Shown piece by piece: positions 1-8,602 of a stretch of DNA of 64,000 nucleotides. Source of the stretch: Cohnella terricola (GTDB taxonomy: Bacteria; Bacillota; Bacilli; Paenibacillales; Paenibacillaceae). The first letter of the stretch is position 1; each line of letters starts with the position of its first letter. The stretch lies in NCBI RefSeq assembly GCF_007786475.1, contig NZ_VNJJ01000020.1, positions 1 through 64,000 on the forward strand, read 5' to 3'. The notes beneath the pieces were generated by a model. The model did no database searches and was not told the origin of the DNA. It saw only the letters and a list, made by a program, of their open reading frames with translations. Both the position numbers and the translations under genes were made by a program.

Positions 1-118
1 GTCTGGTGATGACGGCGGAGGGGTTCCACGCGTACCCATCCCGAACACGACCGTTAAGCCCTCCAGCGCCAATGGTACTTGGACCGCAGGGTCCTGGGAG
101 AGTAGGACGTCGCCAGGC
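1..118 (+). rRNA. rrf: 5S ribosomal RNA (3' end of an rrn operon)
   Basis: The first ~118 bases read as a bacterial 5S rRNA: the loop region CCATCCCGAACACG, the AGCGCCAATGGTA segment, and the closing AGTAGGACGTCGCCAGGC that pairs with the opening GTCTGGTGATGACG. Length is essentially full for a 5S gene, although one or two 5' bases may lie before the window. 16S and 23S genes would be expected immediately upstream. An open reading frame running through it is an artefact of the RNA gene. Confidence 0.95.
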
Positions 119-130
119 TGGATATCAAAG

Positions 131-157
131 AAGCACCCTTCACAGGGTGCTTTTTGC
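131..157 (+). terminator. Rho-independent terminator of the rrn operon
   Basis: AAGCACCC, a short loop, then GGGTGCTT running into TTTTTGCTTT, starting about 13 bases after the 5S rRNA. The stem and T-run orientation fit termination of the upstream rRNA operon. Confidence 0.9.
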
Positions 158-188
158 TTTATCCGCAGACAACTCAACGATTCGGAGC

Positions 189-716
189 TTATTGGTGATA
201 GAAAGAAACTTCTTTCGACTCCAGGCGAACGATTCCGTCGCCGCGCTCGCGGCGCAAAGCCATCAGCAGATTCACGCGAGGGGTCAGCAGCCAGAAGTGC
301 CAATATACGAGGGAGATTACGAGCGACGAATGCGCCCAAGGATAGAACAATCCCGCGAAACAGCAACCGACAAGAAACAGGTGGAAGTGCAAGCGGCGGA
401 AAAGCGACAATTGCGTATCCATGATCGGCAGAGGGCCGATCCACGGCCAGTCGCGGCGGAATGCCCATCTCTTCTCGGACAATTCGTCAACGCGCCTTAG
501 TGTGATCCTGAGTACAAGAGCATGCACGGCGAGCATAAGCGCAAGGCCGATCGTCGAATAGATCAGACCAAGCCATCCGCTCAGCAAGTACATGACCCCG
601 AACAATAACAAGATCGTAGACATGTAACTATACTTGCTTTCTGCGCGTAATGCTATTTTGCGAATGAGTTTATAATTATAGTAAGTAGCTTCCCGTGATG
701 GCGACGATTCGCCCAT
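189..716 (-). CDS. Small multi-pass membrane protein of unknown function
   Basis: A 175-residue protein I do not recognise. The start at 716 is chosen because AAGGGAGG lies about 11 bases upstream on the minus strand; a longer frame to 842 has no such site and would run into the gin promoter. Hydrophobic stretches at roughly residues 33-70 (a hairpin of two segments) and 115-150 (two more) suggest about four membrane passes, separated by a basic, Arg-rich cytoplasmic loop. It faces the rrn operon convergently and diverges from gin. No catalytic motif is visible, so function is unassigned. Confidence 0.6.
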   Translation of the reverse strand: MGESSPSREATYYNYKLIRKIALRAESKYSYMSTILLLFGVMYLLSGWLGLIYSTIGLALMLAVHALVLRITLRRVDELSEKRWAFRRDWPWIGPLPIMDTQLSLFRRLHFHLFLVGCCFAGLFYPWAHSSLVISLVYWHFWLLTPRVNLLMALRRERGDGIVRLESKEVSFYHQ

Positions 717-817
717 TTCCAATAAATCCTCCCTTGCGCAAAAACGTTTCTGTTCATTACTATCGGAAGATGTCGGCGAGATTGTTACGTTTGCAATAGA
801 TTTCCAACTATGAATGC

Positions 818-846
818 GTATACTTTCATAGAATTCGGGCATACTA
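818..846 (+). promoter_or_regulatory. Forespore (sigma-F/sigma-G type) promoter of gin
   Basis: GTATA at 818-822, 17 bases, then CATACTA at 840-846. This fits the sigma-G pattern GNATR-N17/18-CATNNTA, and read as GTATA-N14-GGGCATACTA it fits sigma-F almost as well. It lies 26 bases before gin. In B. subtilis csfB/gin is made early in the forespore, so a sigma-F-type promoter is expected; the sigma assignment here is inferred from sequence. Confidence 0.6.
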
Positions 847-871
847 GATGCAACAATAGGGAAGGGCAGGG

Positions 872-1063
872 ATGTTCATGGAAGAGAACGAACGTAGAAC
901 CTGCATCGTATGCGGCGAGCCGAAGGAAGAAGGCATAACGATCGTAACGGAATTCATCTGTACTTCTTGCGAGTCCGAGATGGTGCGCACGAGCGCGGAA
1001 GAGGACAAATATCCTTTTTTCGTCAGACAGCTAAGGCAATTGTGGGTTCGGTTTCACGTGTAA
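872..1063 (+). CDS. gin: Anti-sigma-G factor Gin (CsfB)
   Basis: A 63-residue protein with two CxxC knuckles, CIVCGEPK near residue 12 and CTSCESEM near residue 30, followed by the conserved KYPFFVRQL-like helix. This is the layout of Gin/CsfB, the zinc-binding inhibitor that holds sigma-G inactive until engulfment is complete. Gin also sits upstream of tmk in B. subtilis, which supports the call. A purine-rich AGGGAAGGGCAGGG precedes the start; ATG 872 or the in-frame ATG 878 could be used, and 878 has the better spacing to GGCAGGG. It has its own forespore-type promoter and its own terminator, so it is probably monocistronic. Confidence 0.9.
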   Translation: MFMEENERRTCIVCGEPKEEGITIVTEFICTSCESEMVRTSAEEDKYPFFVRQLRQLWVRFHV

Positions 1064-1081
1064 GTCATAGATGTCGAGAAG

Positions 1082-1114
1082 ACCGGGCAGAGTCGTCTGC
1101 TCGGTTATTTTTTG
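1082..1114 (+). terminator. Terminator after gin
   Basis: ACCGGGCAGA, loop GTCG, TCTGCTCGGT, then TATTTTTTG. A 10-bp stem with G-T pairs and a T-tract, 18 bases after the gin stop codon. Confidence 0.8.
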
Positions 1115-1129
1115 TTCTTGGATGCGAAT

Positions 1130-1158
1130 TTGCATCGGCCGAGCCGAATCCGTATAAT
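1130..1158 (+). promoter_or_regulatory. Sigma-A promoter for the TetR-MMPL operon
   Basis: TTGCAT at 1130-1135, 17 bases, TATAAT at 1153-1158. It lies about 40 bases upstream of the TetR gene. No convincing operator palindrome could be read between it and the start codon, although autoregulation by TetR is likely for this family. Confidence 0.7.
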
Positions 1159-1195
1159 GGTTTTTTAGAGACCAATAATGAACAGGTGATTACTA

Positions 1196-1837
1196 TTGCA
1201 AATTCTAAAAGAAGATGTGCGCAATAAAATTAGGGAGGCAGCATTGTCGGAGTTCAAACGAGAAGGGTACTTGCAAGCTTCGATGAGGCGGATCGCCCAG
1301 GCCGCAGGGGTGACCAGCGGTAATATTTATCGCTACTACGAGAGTAAAGAGCAGCTCTTCGATGCGATCGTGCAGCCGGTATTCGAGCAGTATACCGTGA
1401 ACATGAAGGAGATCCACCACAAGGTAGAACTGAGCTACCAGAGCGATGAAAGGATCAATCCCGTCTATTTCAAAAACATCGAAAGCACGCTCGTCGAGCT
1501 GTTCAAAACGTACAGTTCCGAGCTCACAATCATGTTGAACCAAAGTACGGGAACAAAATACGAGAACGTCAAGTCGGACTTGAGGCAGTTGGTTTACTCC
1601 ATCTTGGAGAGGGTGCTGTTGACGATTCGAGGCGAAGAGACGAGATTGTCTCCGGAAGATCATGCGCTCGTCCAAATGCTCTCGTCCACGATGATGGAAG
1701 GGTTGTGTCTGCTTCTTAGGGATAACGAGGAAGGAGACACGCTTAGAAAGCTCGTCGATCAATTTCTGTTTGTGAATTACCAAGGCATTAACGCATTAAT
1801 TCATCAAGAGACTAGAAAGAGGAGTGGTATGGAGTGA
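1196..1837 (+). CDS. TetR/AcrR family transcriptional regulator
   Basis: 213 residues. The N-terminal ~50 residues form the TetR helix-turn-helix: the pattern MRRIAQAAGVTSGNIYRYYE followed by SKEQLF is diagnostic. The remainder is a helical ligand-binding domain of unknown specificity. The start is TTG at 1196 with AGGTGAT just upstream; an earlier ATG runs into a stop within three codons. The last codons overlap the downstream exporter (GTGA overlap), so the two are translationally coupled. The likely role is repression of the adjacent MMPL transporter, inferred from the gene pairing. Confidence 0.88.
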   Translation: MQILKEDVRNKIREAALSEFKREGYLQASMRRIAQAAGVTSGNIYRYYESKEQLFDAIVQPVFEQYTVNMKEIHHKVELSYQSDERINPVYFKNIESTLVELFKTYSSELTIMLNQSTGTKYENVKSDLRQLVYSILERVLLTIRGEETRLSPEDHALVQMLSSTMMEGLCLLLRDNEEGDTLRKLVDQFLFVNYQGINALIHQETRKRSGME

Positions 1838-4083
1838 GAAGTATCATTAAATGGCGTTGGGTGATTATGTCGATCTGGTTGGTCGCGACGGTGCTCTTGA
1901 CCGCGTTTCAACCGGACGTGAATGCAATTTTGCACGAGAGGGGGCAGGATCCGCTGACCGAAGATAGTCCGTCGAAGGTCGCCGGAAAGCTGCTCGCCAA
2001 GATGAACGAAGCCCAAGGTTTGAGCGACATTTTGATTTTCTACAACGAAAATAAACTGACGGACGACGATATGAAACAGATCGAGTCCGGTATCGGCAAT
2101 CTGAGGATGAAGCAGGAAGAATTGGGACTTCGTCAATTGATCGATCCGATCGCAGTACCTGAGGCGAAGAGCTCGCTGATCTCGCCGGACGGGACGACGC
2201 TGATGGCCAGCTTTATTCTGGAGAAAGACGGCCGCAGCGTCGATACGATCCAGGAGGAGATCGAAGCGGCGCTGAAAGACGTGAAGGTCGAGCACTACTT
2301 AAGCGGCGAAGATTTCATTCAGAACGATTACATTAAAGCCACGACCGACGGAGTCGAGAAAAGCGCGGCGCTGACCGTTATTTTTATTCTTGTCGTCTTG
2401 ATCGCAATGTTTCGGTCGATTGTCATTCCGTTTGTATCGCTTGCCGCGGTTGGCGTCTCGTATTTATGCTCGATGGGCATTGCGGCGCAGATTATCGATA
2501 AGCTGAATTTTCCGATCACCAGCGTGACGCAGATGTTGCTTGTTCTCATTTTGTTCGGGATCGGAACGGATTATAACATTTTGTTATTCAATCGCTTTAA
2601 GGAAGAACTGGCCCGCGGAAGCTCGGTTGACGATGCCATCGTAACGTCCTACAAGACGGCTGGCAAAACGATCGTATACAGCATTCTTACCGTATTTATC
2701 GCGTTTGCAGGACTTACATTGTCCGATTTCGGAATCTATAAATCCGGGAATGTTGTAGCGATCGGCGCGGCTGTGCTCGTGCTGGAGATTCTGACGCTTA
2801 CGCCGTTCCTGATGAAGACGTTGGGAACGAAGCTCTTTTGGCCTTCCAAGAAGGTTTCCAGCCATAAGGAAAGCCGCTTCTGGGCGAAGCTGACCCAGGT
2901 GTCGGTGAAACGTCCGGTTCTGACGACGGTTGTCATTATCATATTGCTTATTCCGGCACTGCTGACAAGCGGGCAGAAGCTGAGCTTCGACCAACTAGAG
3001 GAGATGGGATACGATCATCCTTCGACAAAAGGCTTTAGCCTCGTCGGGGATCACTTTAGCCGGGGTCAGGCCCTTCCGACGACAGTCGTGATCGAAGCCG
3101 ATCAACCGATGGATCATAACGACGCGTTAAGCGCGGTGGAGAAGCTGACGAGCAACCTGAAGAAGGTGGACGGAGTAGCAGCGGTGTCCAGCGTTACGCA
3201 GCCGCAGGGTACGCCGATCGAGTTTTTCTATGCGAGCGGCCAGACGGAAGCGGACGGCACTCCCAAGTTCTTCGTTCCGGATCAATTGCTGGCCAGCCCG
3301 GACTTCGGAAAGTCTATGGCGGGTTTCATGTCCAAGGACCGCAAGATTACGAAATTGATTGTCATCCTCAAGGACGATCCTTACTCTCCGGCGGCGCTCG
3401 ATACGATCGAGAGAATCAACAAACAATTGTCGCTGAGCCTTCAAGGAACGACGCTCGCGAACGCGACGGTCGGAGCGGCTGGGCCAAGCTCGATGACTTA
3501 CGATATGAACAAAGCCCAGATCAAATCGTTTAACGGCACTGCGGTGATCGTTATCGTCAGCGTATTTATCGTGCTGATGTTTGTTATTCGAGCGTTCTGG
3601 CCGGCGGTATCCATCGTACTCGCCTTGCTCGCCTCGTATTATGTGGCGATGAGCGCTTCGAAGCTCGTAACGGAATACGTGATCGGAGCGGATGGCGTAT
3701 CATCGTTCGTGCCGTTCTTCTCCTTCATCGTCATCGTGGCGGTCGGAGTGGATTATAGCATTTTCCTCATGATGAGGTATAAGGAATATGGCAAGATCGA
3801 TCCGAAGGAAGCGATCGTCAAGTCGGCGAAGAGCGTCGGAGGCGTCATCATCTCCGCTATGATCATTCTAGGGGGAACGTTCGCGACGTTGATCCCGTCC
3901 GGTCTCGTTCTGCTTATCGAGCTAGCTGCAGCTGTCATTGTCGGTCTGGTCGTACTTTGCTACATTTTGCTACCTATGCTGGTTCCGGCATTGATTGTGC
4001 TGCCCAGGGCGTTTAAGAAGGAACGGAACATGGAGCCGGAAGCCGTGAAAAATCGGGGGAGCTACGATCCATATGGCGGATAA
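1834..4083 (+). CDS. MMPL/RND-family membrane transporter (YdfJ-like)
   Basis: 749 residues with two repeated MMPL halves. Each half has one N-terminal membrane segment, a large extracytoplasmic domain, and a five-helix block. The repeated motifs GIGTDYNILLFNRF (around residue 245) and AVGVDYSIFLMMRY (around residue 635) are the paired Asp-Tyr sites seen in the MMPL/RND proton pathway. The GTG start overlaps the TetR stop. The protein probably exports a hydrophobic compound or lipid using the proton gradient; the substrate cannot be read. It overlaps the next gene by 11 bp, which suggests co-transcription into the decarboxylase. Confidence 0.85.
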   Translation: MRSIIKWRWVIMSIWLVATVLLTAFQPDVNAILHERGQDPLTEDSPSKVAGKLLAKMNEAQGLSDILIFYNENKLTDDDMKQIESGIGNLRMKQEELGLRQLIDPIAVPEAKSSLISPDGTTLMASFILEKDGRSVDTIQEEIEAALKDVKVEHYLSGEDFIQNDYIKATTDGVEKSAALTVIFILVVLIAMFRSIVIPFVSLAAVGVSYLCSMGIAAQIIDKLNFPITSVTQMLLVLILFGIGTDYNILLFNRFKEELARGSSVDDAIVTSYKTAGKTIVYSILTVFIAFAGLTLSDFGIYKSGNVVAIGAAVLVLEILTLTPFLMKTLGTKLFWPSKKVSSHKESRFWAKLTQVSVKRPVLTTVVIIILLIPALLTSGQKLSFDQLEEMGYDHPSTKGFSLVGDHFSRGQALPTTVVIEADQPMDHNDALSAVEKLTSNLKKVDGVAAVSSVTQPQGTPIEFFYASGQTEADGTPKFFVPDQLLASPDFGKSMAGFMSKDRKITKLIVILKDDPYSPAALDTIERINKQLSLSLQGTTLANATVGAAGPSSMTYDMNKAQIKSFNGTAVIVIVSVFIVLMFVIRAFWPAVSIVLALLASYYVAMSASKLVTEYVIGADGVSSFVPFFSFIVIVAVGVDYSIFLMMRYKEYGKIDPKEAIVKSAKSVGGVIISAMIILGGTFATLIPSGLVLLIELAAAVIVGLVVLCYILLPMLVPALIVLPRAFKKERNMEPEAVKNRGSYDPYGG

Positions 4084-5545
4084 ATCAAGAGCGCCGCTGT
4101 ACGAAGCGTTGGTTGCCCATGATCGCTTGCGGGCAACCGCCTTTCACGTACCGGGACACAAACAGCGCTCGGCATGGCACGATGGGGAAGGAACTACCGC
4201 ATATTATGGGAACTTGCTTGCTTTGGACGTCACCGAGCTGGCGGACACGGACGATCTGCATCATCCGGAAGGACCGCTGCTGGAGGCACAGGAACTCGCG
4301 GCGGATTGCTTCGGCGCGGAAGAAACCCGTTTTCTGATCGGAGGCAGCACATCCGGCAATCTGGCGATGATTCTCGGCATATGTCGTCCGGGCGAACTCG
4401 TAATCGCTCAGCGCAACGTGCACAAATCGATCATCCACGGATTGATGATGGGCGGTGTTCGGGCGGTGCTTCTGCCGCCCGACATCGACCGGCCGTCGGG
4501 ATTAGCCGTCGCTCCGTCGCCTCAGCTAATCCAGGAGGCGTTAAAGCGTTACCCGCAGGCCAAAGCGGTCATCGTTTCCTCCCCTAACTATTACGGAATG
4601 AGTCCCGACTTGAAATCGATCGTCGATACCGTCCATGTCTATGGCGTCCCAGTGCTCGTCGACGAAGCACATGGCGCGCACTTTGGTTTTCATCCGCGTT
4701 TTCCGGGTTCCGCGCTGCAAGCCGGCGCGGATCTTGTCGTGCAATCGACCCACAAAATGCTGTCGGCCATGACGATGGGCGCGATGCTTCACATGCAAGG
4801 AGAACGCCTTCCGAGACCGGCCATCCGGCATGCACTAGCGATGATCCAGAGCTCAAGCCCTTCGTTTCCAATCATGGCTTCACTGGATTTGGCCCGTAGG
4901 CAGCTTCATATGCAAGGGGAACTCGCTTTCCAATCGGCGTTGGAAGGGCTGGCGGAAGCAACGGTCGGACTGGAGCTGACCCCGTTCAGGGCATTGGGTT
5001 ACGGGAATTGCGCAAGCGACGGGATCGACTACGATCCGTTAAAGCTATCGTTATTCGACGAGTCCGGAGCGATGAGCGGGTTTGCGCTTCGAGACGCGCT
5101 GGCGGAACGGGGCTGCGTGGCGGAGATGGCGGATGCCCGGTATTCGGTAATGGCTTTCGGAACCGGCTCTGTCGCGGAAGATGGGAAACGCTTGAGAGAA
5201 GCGTTGGCGGATATCTCGCTCCGGTTGAAACTCTCCGAGAAGAGCGAACGTCCGCAGCCTAACGGGGAAATCGCGATGCTTGGCACGCAAGATTCCGTTC
5301 CTGAACCGGTGCAGTTCGGAAGGGAACAGCACGAATCAACGCCCATACCGCTCGAGGAATGCGCAGGCCGGGTGTCGGCCGAATGGGTTATTCCGTATCC
5401 TCCGGGTATACCGATTCTCTTTCCGGGCGAAACCATTACAGAGAGTACCGTCGAACAATTACAGCGCTGGAGACACAAAGGCGCGCAAATTCAGGGGGCG
5501 AAGGATTCGCAGCTTCGCACGATCCAGGTTCGTACGGAAGAGTAA
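4073..5545 (+). CDS. Orn/Lys/Arg decarboxylase-family PLP enzyme (YaaO-like)
   Basis: 490 residues. Signatures of fold-III PLP basic amino acid decarboxylases: FHVPGHK near residue 23, DVTELADTDDLHHPEGP near 52, VLVDEAHGAHFGFHP near 195, and the PLP lysine in STHKMLSAMTMGA near 225. The C-terminal third carries the YPPGIPILFPGE motif of the family. Length matches YaaO (~480), which also lies just upstream of tmk in B. subtilis. The substrate (arginine, lysine, ornithine) cannot be decided. The start ATG 4073 lies inside the end of the transporter gene. Confidence 0.88.
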   Translation: MADKSRAPLYEALVAHDRLRATAFHVPGHKQRSAWHDGEGTTAYYGNLLALDVTELADTDDLHHPEGPLLEAQELAADCFGAEETRFLIGGSTSGNLAMILGICRPGELVIAQRNVHKSIIHGLMMGGVRAVLLPPDIDRPSGLAVAPSPQLIQEALKRYPQAKAVIVSSPNYYGMSPDLKSIVDTVHVYGVPVLVDEAHGAHFGFHPRFPGSALQAGADLVVQSTHKMLSAMTMGAMLHMQGERLPRPAIRHALAMIQSSSPSFPIMASLDLARRQLHMQGELAFQSALEGLAEATVGLELTPFRALGYGNCASDGIDYDPLKLSLFDESGAMSGFALRDALAERGCVAEMADARYSVMAFGTGSVAEDGKRLREALADISLRLKLSEKSERPQPNGEIAMLGTQDSVPEPVQFGREQHESTPIPLEECAGRVSAEWVIPYPPGIPILFPGETITESTVEQLQRWRHKGAQIQGAKDSQLRTIQVRTEE

Positions 5546-5562
5546 TGGTCAGAGGTGGATTC

Positions 5563-7032
5563 ATGTTCAGGGAACGCACCAAACGGGATGTCCGCGTCGT
5601 CGCGGCATGGATCGCAGGGATCGCGGCAGGCGCTCTCGCGATCGGACTCACGATGATTCCTCCCATCATTGGGGTCGCGGACAACGGAGATTTCGGCCGC
5701 GTGCTTAGCGTGGCGGGCTTGGCGGTGCTGCATCCCAAACAAACGTACGAACAGTTATATTTTAATTACGCGCACCAGAACTTCGGCTACGATGGTTTTA
5801 GAATAGGCGGTTACGTCTCTACCCACGTCATCCTTGTCGCAGTCGCCGGATTGATCGGCAGAATCTTGAACGGAGAAATATTCGATATCCGCGTGCTTGG
5901 CGCATGTTACACCGTTCTTTATGCAGGGGCGATCGCGTTGCTCGTCCGACATGCGCCGAAAGCGGAGCACCGCGCGAGTACGTTTATCGCAACAACGGTA
6001 CTTGCGGCCGCTTTGCTTTTTGTGTTCGGGGACATCGGATACACGGCATATTTCCAGTCTTTTTTCGGCGAGCCGTATGCTTTAATAGCCATGCTGCTAT
6101 TGGGGGCTTCGGCGCTCGGATTGGCGTCATCGCCTGAGCCATCCGGCAAGCTGTTCGCTTTATTCGTGATCGCGGCGCTTGCCGTCGCCACTTCGAAAAT
6201 CCAGAATGCGCCGCTTGGCTTCGTTTTTGCGCTTCTGGCTTGGCGCATGCTCGGACTGAGGTCCGATCGCAGGTGGAAACGCCAAGCGGGCGCGGGGCTA
6301 GCCGTCCTGATCGTCGGGTCGGCGCTCATGATCGTCGTTGCGCCGGATCGGCTGAAGCATACGAACCTGTATCAGTCGATCTTCTTTGGCGTTTTAAAAG
6401 ACTCGCCCCACGTCGCTGCGGATATGAGGGAGCTTGGTATCCCTGAGAAATACGTGGGGCTCGCGGGAACGAACTATTTTCAGAAAGATACCGCTATTCC
6501 GCAGAATAATCCCGATCTGCACCGCGAAGTGCTGGAGAAGCTCAGCCACAAGGATATCGCCCTCTATTATGTGCGGCATCCGGTCCGGTTCATTCAGAAA
6601 TTGGACAGGGCGGCGGACAACGCGGTGTTTATACGGCCGTATTATTTGGGGAATTACGACGAATCCGCGGGGAAACCACCGAGATCGATCTCGTATACGT
6701 TTAGTGGATGGAGCGAATTTAAATTGAATTACATGCCCCGAAGCTCCGGTTGGTACATCTGCCTATTCGTTGCGTATGATATCGTATTGCTCCTCTTGTG
6801 GCTGAGCACCCGGTCGCGGAGGCTGCGATTGGCGGCGGAAACTTTCGCGGTCGTGAATCTCGCTGGCATATTCGCTTGTATCGTCCCGTTAATCGGGGAC
6901 GGAGAGGCCGATCTTGGCAAGCATTTGTTTATGTTTAATGTCTGCTTTGATATGATGGTAATAAGCGTGATTATGGGAGCGGTCTACGGGGTAATCAAAC
7001 TCGTGGAACGCAGAGGCCGGATAATGGGATAG
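5563..7032 (+). CDS. Polytopic membrane protein, possibly a GT-C type glycosyltransferase
   Basis: 489 residues. The start at ATG 5563 is preceded by AGAGGTGG; a longer frame begins inside the decarboxylase gene and has no support. About 10-12 hydrophobic segments are visible. After the first segment comes a short loop with ADNGDFGRVL; an acidic motif in the first extracytoplasmic loop is typical of GT-C polyprenol-sugar transferases, but I cannot match a specific family. It lies between the decarboxylase (17 bp upstream) and tmk (about 20 bp downstream), so it probably belongs to the same transcript. Function is unproven. Confidence 0.65.
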   Translation: MFRERTKRDVRVVAAWIAGIAAGALAIGLTMIPPIIGVADNGDFGRVLSVAGLAVLHPKQTYEQLYFNYAHQNFGYDGFRIGGYVSTHVILVAVAGLIGRILNGEIFDIRVLGACYTVLYAGAIALLVRHAPKAEHRASTFIATTVLAAALLFVFGDIGYTAYFQSFFGEPYALIAMLLLGASALGLASSPEPSGKLFALFVIAALAVATSKIQNAPLGFVFALLAWRMLGLRSDRRWKRQAGAGLAVLIVGSALMIVVAPDRLKHTNLYQSIFFGVLKDSPHVAADMRELGIPEKYVGLAGTNYFQKDTAIPQNNPDLHREVLEKLSHKDIALYYVRHPVRFIQKLDRAADNAVFIRPYYLGNYDESAGKPPRSISYTFSGWSEFKLNYMPRSSGWYICLFVAYDIVLLLLWLSTRSRRLRLAAETFAVVNLAGIFACIVPLIGDGEADLGKHLFMFNVCFDMMVISVIMGAVYGVIKLVERRGRIMG

Positions 7033-7051
7033 GTTGAAAGGGGAAGCTTGG

Positions 7052-7693
7052 GTGCGAGGCGGAGTATTCATCACGATAGAAGGCGGAGAAGGAGCGGGCA
7101 AGTCGACGTTGATCTCCAAGTTATCGGAAAAGATATTTCAGGAAACGAAACGAAGTACGCTTATTACACGGGAGCCGGGAGGCGTTCCGATCGCCGAATC
7201 GATCCGCAACGTCATTCTGGACACGAAGAACACGGAAATGGACGGTAGAACCGAGGCGTTGCTCTATGCCGCTGCCCGCCGGCAGCATCTCGTCGAAGTG
7301 GTCATGCCGGGAATAGACGAAGGTAAAATCATTGTCTGCGACCGTTTCGTGGACAGCAGCCTTGCTTATCAAGGTTACGCGCGCGGATTGGGAATCGATA
7401 AGGTATGGGAGATCAATCGGTTCGCGACGAAAGATTGCATGCCTCATCTGACGCTCTATCTCGATATCGATCCGGAAGTCGGATTGTCGCGCATCGAGGC
7501 CAACAGCCATCGCGAAGTGAATCGGCTCGATCTGGAAAGCTTGGCGTTTCATAAGAAAGTGAGAGAAGGTTACCTAGAGATCGTCCGAAGGTTTCCGGAC
7601 AGGATTCGCACGCTGGATGCTTCGGGAAGTTCTGAGGAGATCGTCGACCAGGCTTGGGAGCATGTGAAGAAAGCGTTAGATGCGCAAGGATAA
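7052..7693 (+). CDS. tmk: Thymidylate kinase
   Basis: 213 residues, the usual family length. It phosphorylates dTMP to dTDP in the cytoplasm. The P-loop GGEGAGKST lies at residues ~10-18, the dTMP-binding REPGG motif near 40, and the DRFVDSSLAYQG segment near 97. GTG 7052 is preferred over the upstream TTG 7034 because AAAGGGGAAG sits 8-12 bases before it and the resulting N-terminus aligns with other Tmk proteins. It is followed after 90 bp by darA. Confidence 0.95.
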   Translation: MRGGVFITIEGGEGAGKSTLISKLSEKIFQETKRSTLITREPGGVPIAESIRNVILDTKNTEMDGRTEALLYAAARRQHLVEVVMPGIDEGKIIVCDRFVDSSLAYQGYARGLGIDKVWEINRFATKDCMPHLTLYLDIDPEVGLSRIEANSHREVNRLDLESLAFHKKVREGYLEIVRRFPDRIRTLDASGSSEEIVDQAWEHVKKALDAQG

Positions 7694-7782
7694 AAAAGAG
7701 GATTTTACCGTAGGCGTGTCCAATTTATATATGTAGTCATGCTGCAGACCCCCATTCAAGATTTTATAAGGAGGCCTGAACA

Positions 7783-8112
7783 ATGAAATTGCTAATTGCC
7801 GTAATTCAGGATAAGGACAGCAACCGGTTGTCCAACGCATTGATTAAAGAAGGTTTCCGCGCGACCAAGCTGGCGAGTACCGGAGGATTCTTGCGTGCGG
7901 GCAACACGACGTTCCTCATCGGGATCGAGGACGATCGCATTCAGAGCGCGCTGGACGTTATTCGCGCGAACTGCAAAGTGCGCGACCAGTTGGTCACGCC
8001 GGTATCGCCCGTCAGCGGAGCGGCGGATTCCTACATTCCGTTCCCGGTCGAAGTACAGGTCGGCGGAGCTGCCGTATTCGTGCTCCCTGTCGAGAGGTTC
8101 GAACATTTCTAA
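7783..8112 (+). CDS. darA: Cyclic di-AMP receptor DarA (YaaQ, PII-like)
   Basis: 109 residues. The opening MKLLIAVIQDKD, the STGGFLRAGNTTFLIG stretch and the C-terminal GGAAVFVLPVERFEHF match the YaaQ/DarA family, trimeric PII-like proteins that bind c-di-AMP. AAGGAGG lies 8 bases before the ATG. Its output partner is unknown in general. A c-di-AMP riboswitch occurs 8 kb downstream in this window. Confidence 0.95.
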   Translation: MKLLIAVIQDKDSNRLSNALIKEGFRATKLASTGGFLRAGNTTFLIGIEDDRIQSALDVIRANCKVRDQLVTPVSPVSGAADSYIPFPVEVQVGGAAVFVLPVERFEHF

Positions 8113-8133
8113 TTCGGTTGGGCGGTGATGGAC

Positions 8134-8577
8134 ATGAAGATCCAACCCGGTTTATATCCCGTAAACAAGACGATCCAACGCGGAGAGATGACTTCCAGGC
8201 CGGCTCAATCGCAGAACTTCGGCGATCTGATGCAGCAGCAGGATGAACAGCGGACGCACGAGGAACTTCAGCGCAAGCTGGAAGACATTCGGATGCAAGG
8301 CGAACGATTGTCCCGGTCCATGACCGTTCGAGAACTGCTGCTGTATCGTCAGATGGTCAAGGCGTTCTTGGAGGATACCGTTCGCCGCGGGATTGCCTTG
8401 AAGGAAACGAAGGGCTGGGATCGAAGGGGCCGCGGCAAAAGATATAAGCTGCTGGAGGAAGCCGATGCGATGCTCGTGAGCATGGGAGAAGAATTGCTGC
8501 AGAGCGAGGAAGGCAGAATCGATCTGCTTCAGAAGGTCGGCGAGATCCGCGGCATGTTGATCAATATCGTGTTTTAA
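8134..8577 (+). CDS. yaaR: YaaR family protein (DUF327)
   Basis: 147 residues. The central Glu/Lys-rich helical region and the RGRGKRYKLLEEADAMLVSMGEELL stretch match the YaaR family of unknown function, always found between darA and holB. ATG 8134 has GGTGAT upstream; ATG 8128 or GTG 8125 are possible alternatives. No signal or membrane segment is present. It lies in a tight tmk-darA-yaaR-holB-ricT run. Confidence 0.85.
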   Translation: MKIQPGLYPVNKTIQRGEMTSRPAQSQNFGDLMQQQDEQRTHEELQRKLEDIRMQGERLSRSMTVRELLLYRQMVKAFLEDTVRRGIALKETKGWDRRGRGKRYKLLEEADAMLVSMGEELLQSEEGRIDLLQKVGEIRGMLINIVF

Positions 8578-8602
8578 ATGCAGATTCGGAGGATTACGCG
8601 TC

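Noticed and set aside
6..500. Open frame of 164 codons starting inside the 5S rRNA
   Set aside because: It crosses the rRNA gene and its terminator, has no ribosome site, and lies opposite the better-supported minus-strand membrane protein.
717..842. N-terminal extension of the minus-strand membrane protein to 842
   Set aside because: The extension has no ribosome site and overlaps the forespore promoter of gin, while 716 has AAGGGAGG.
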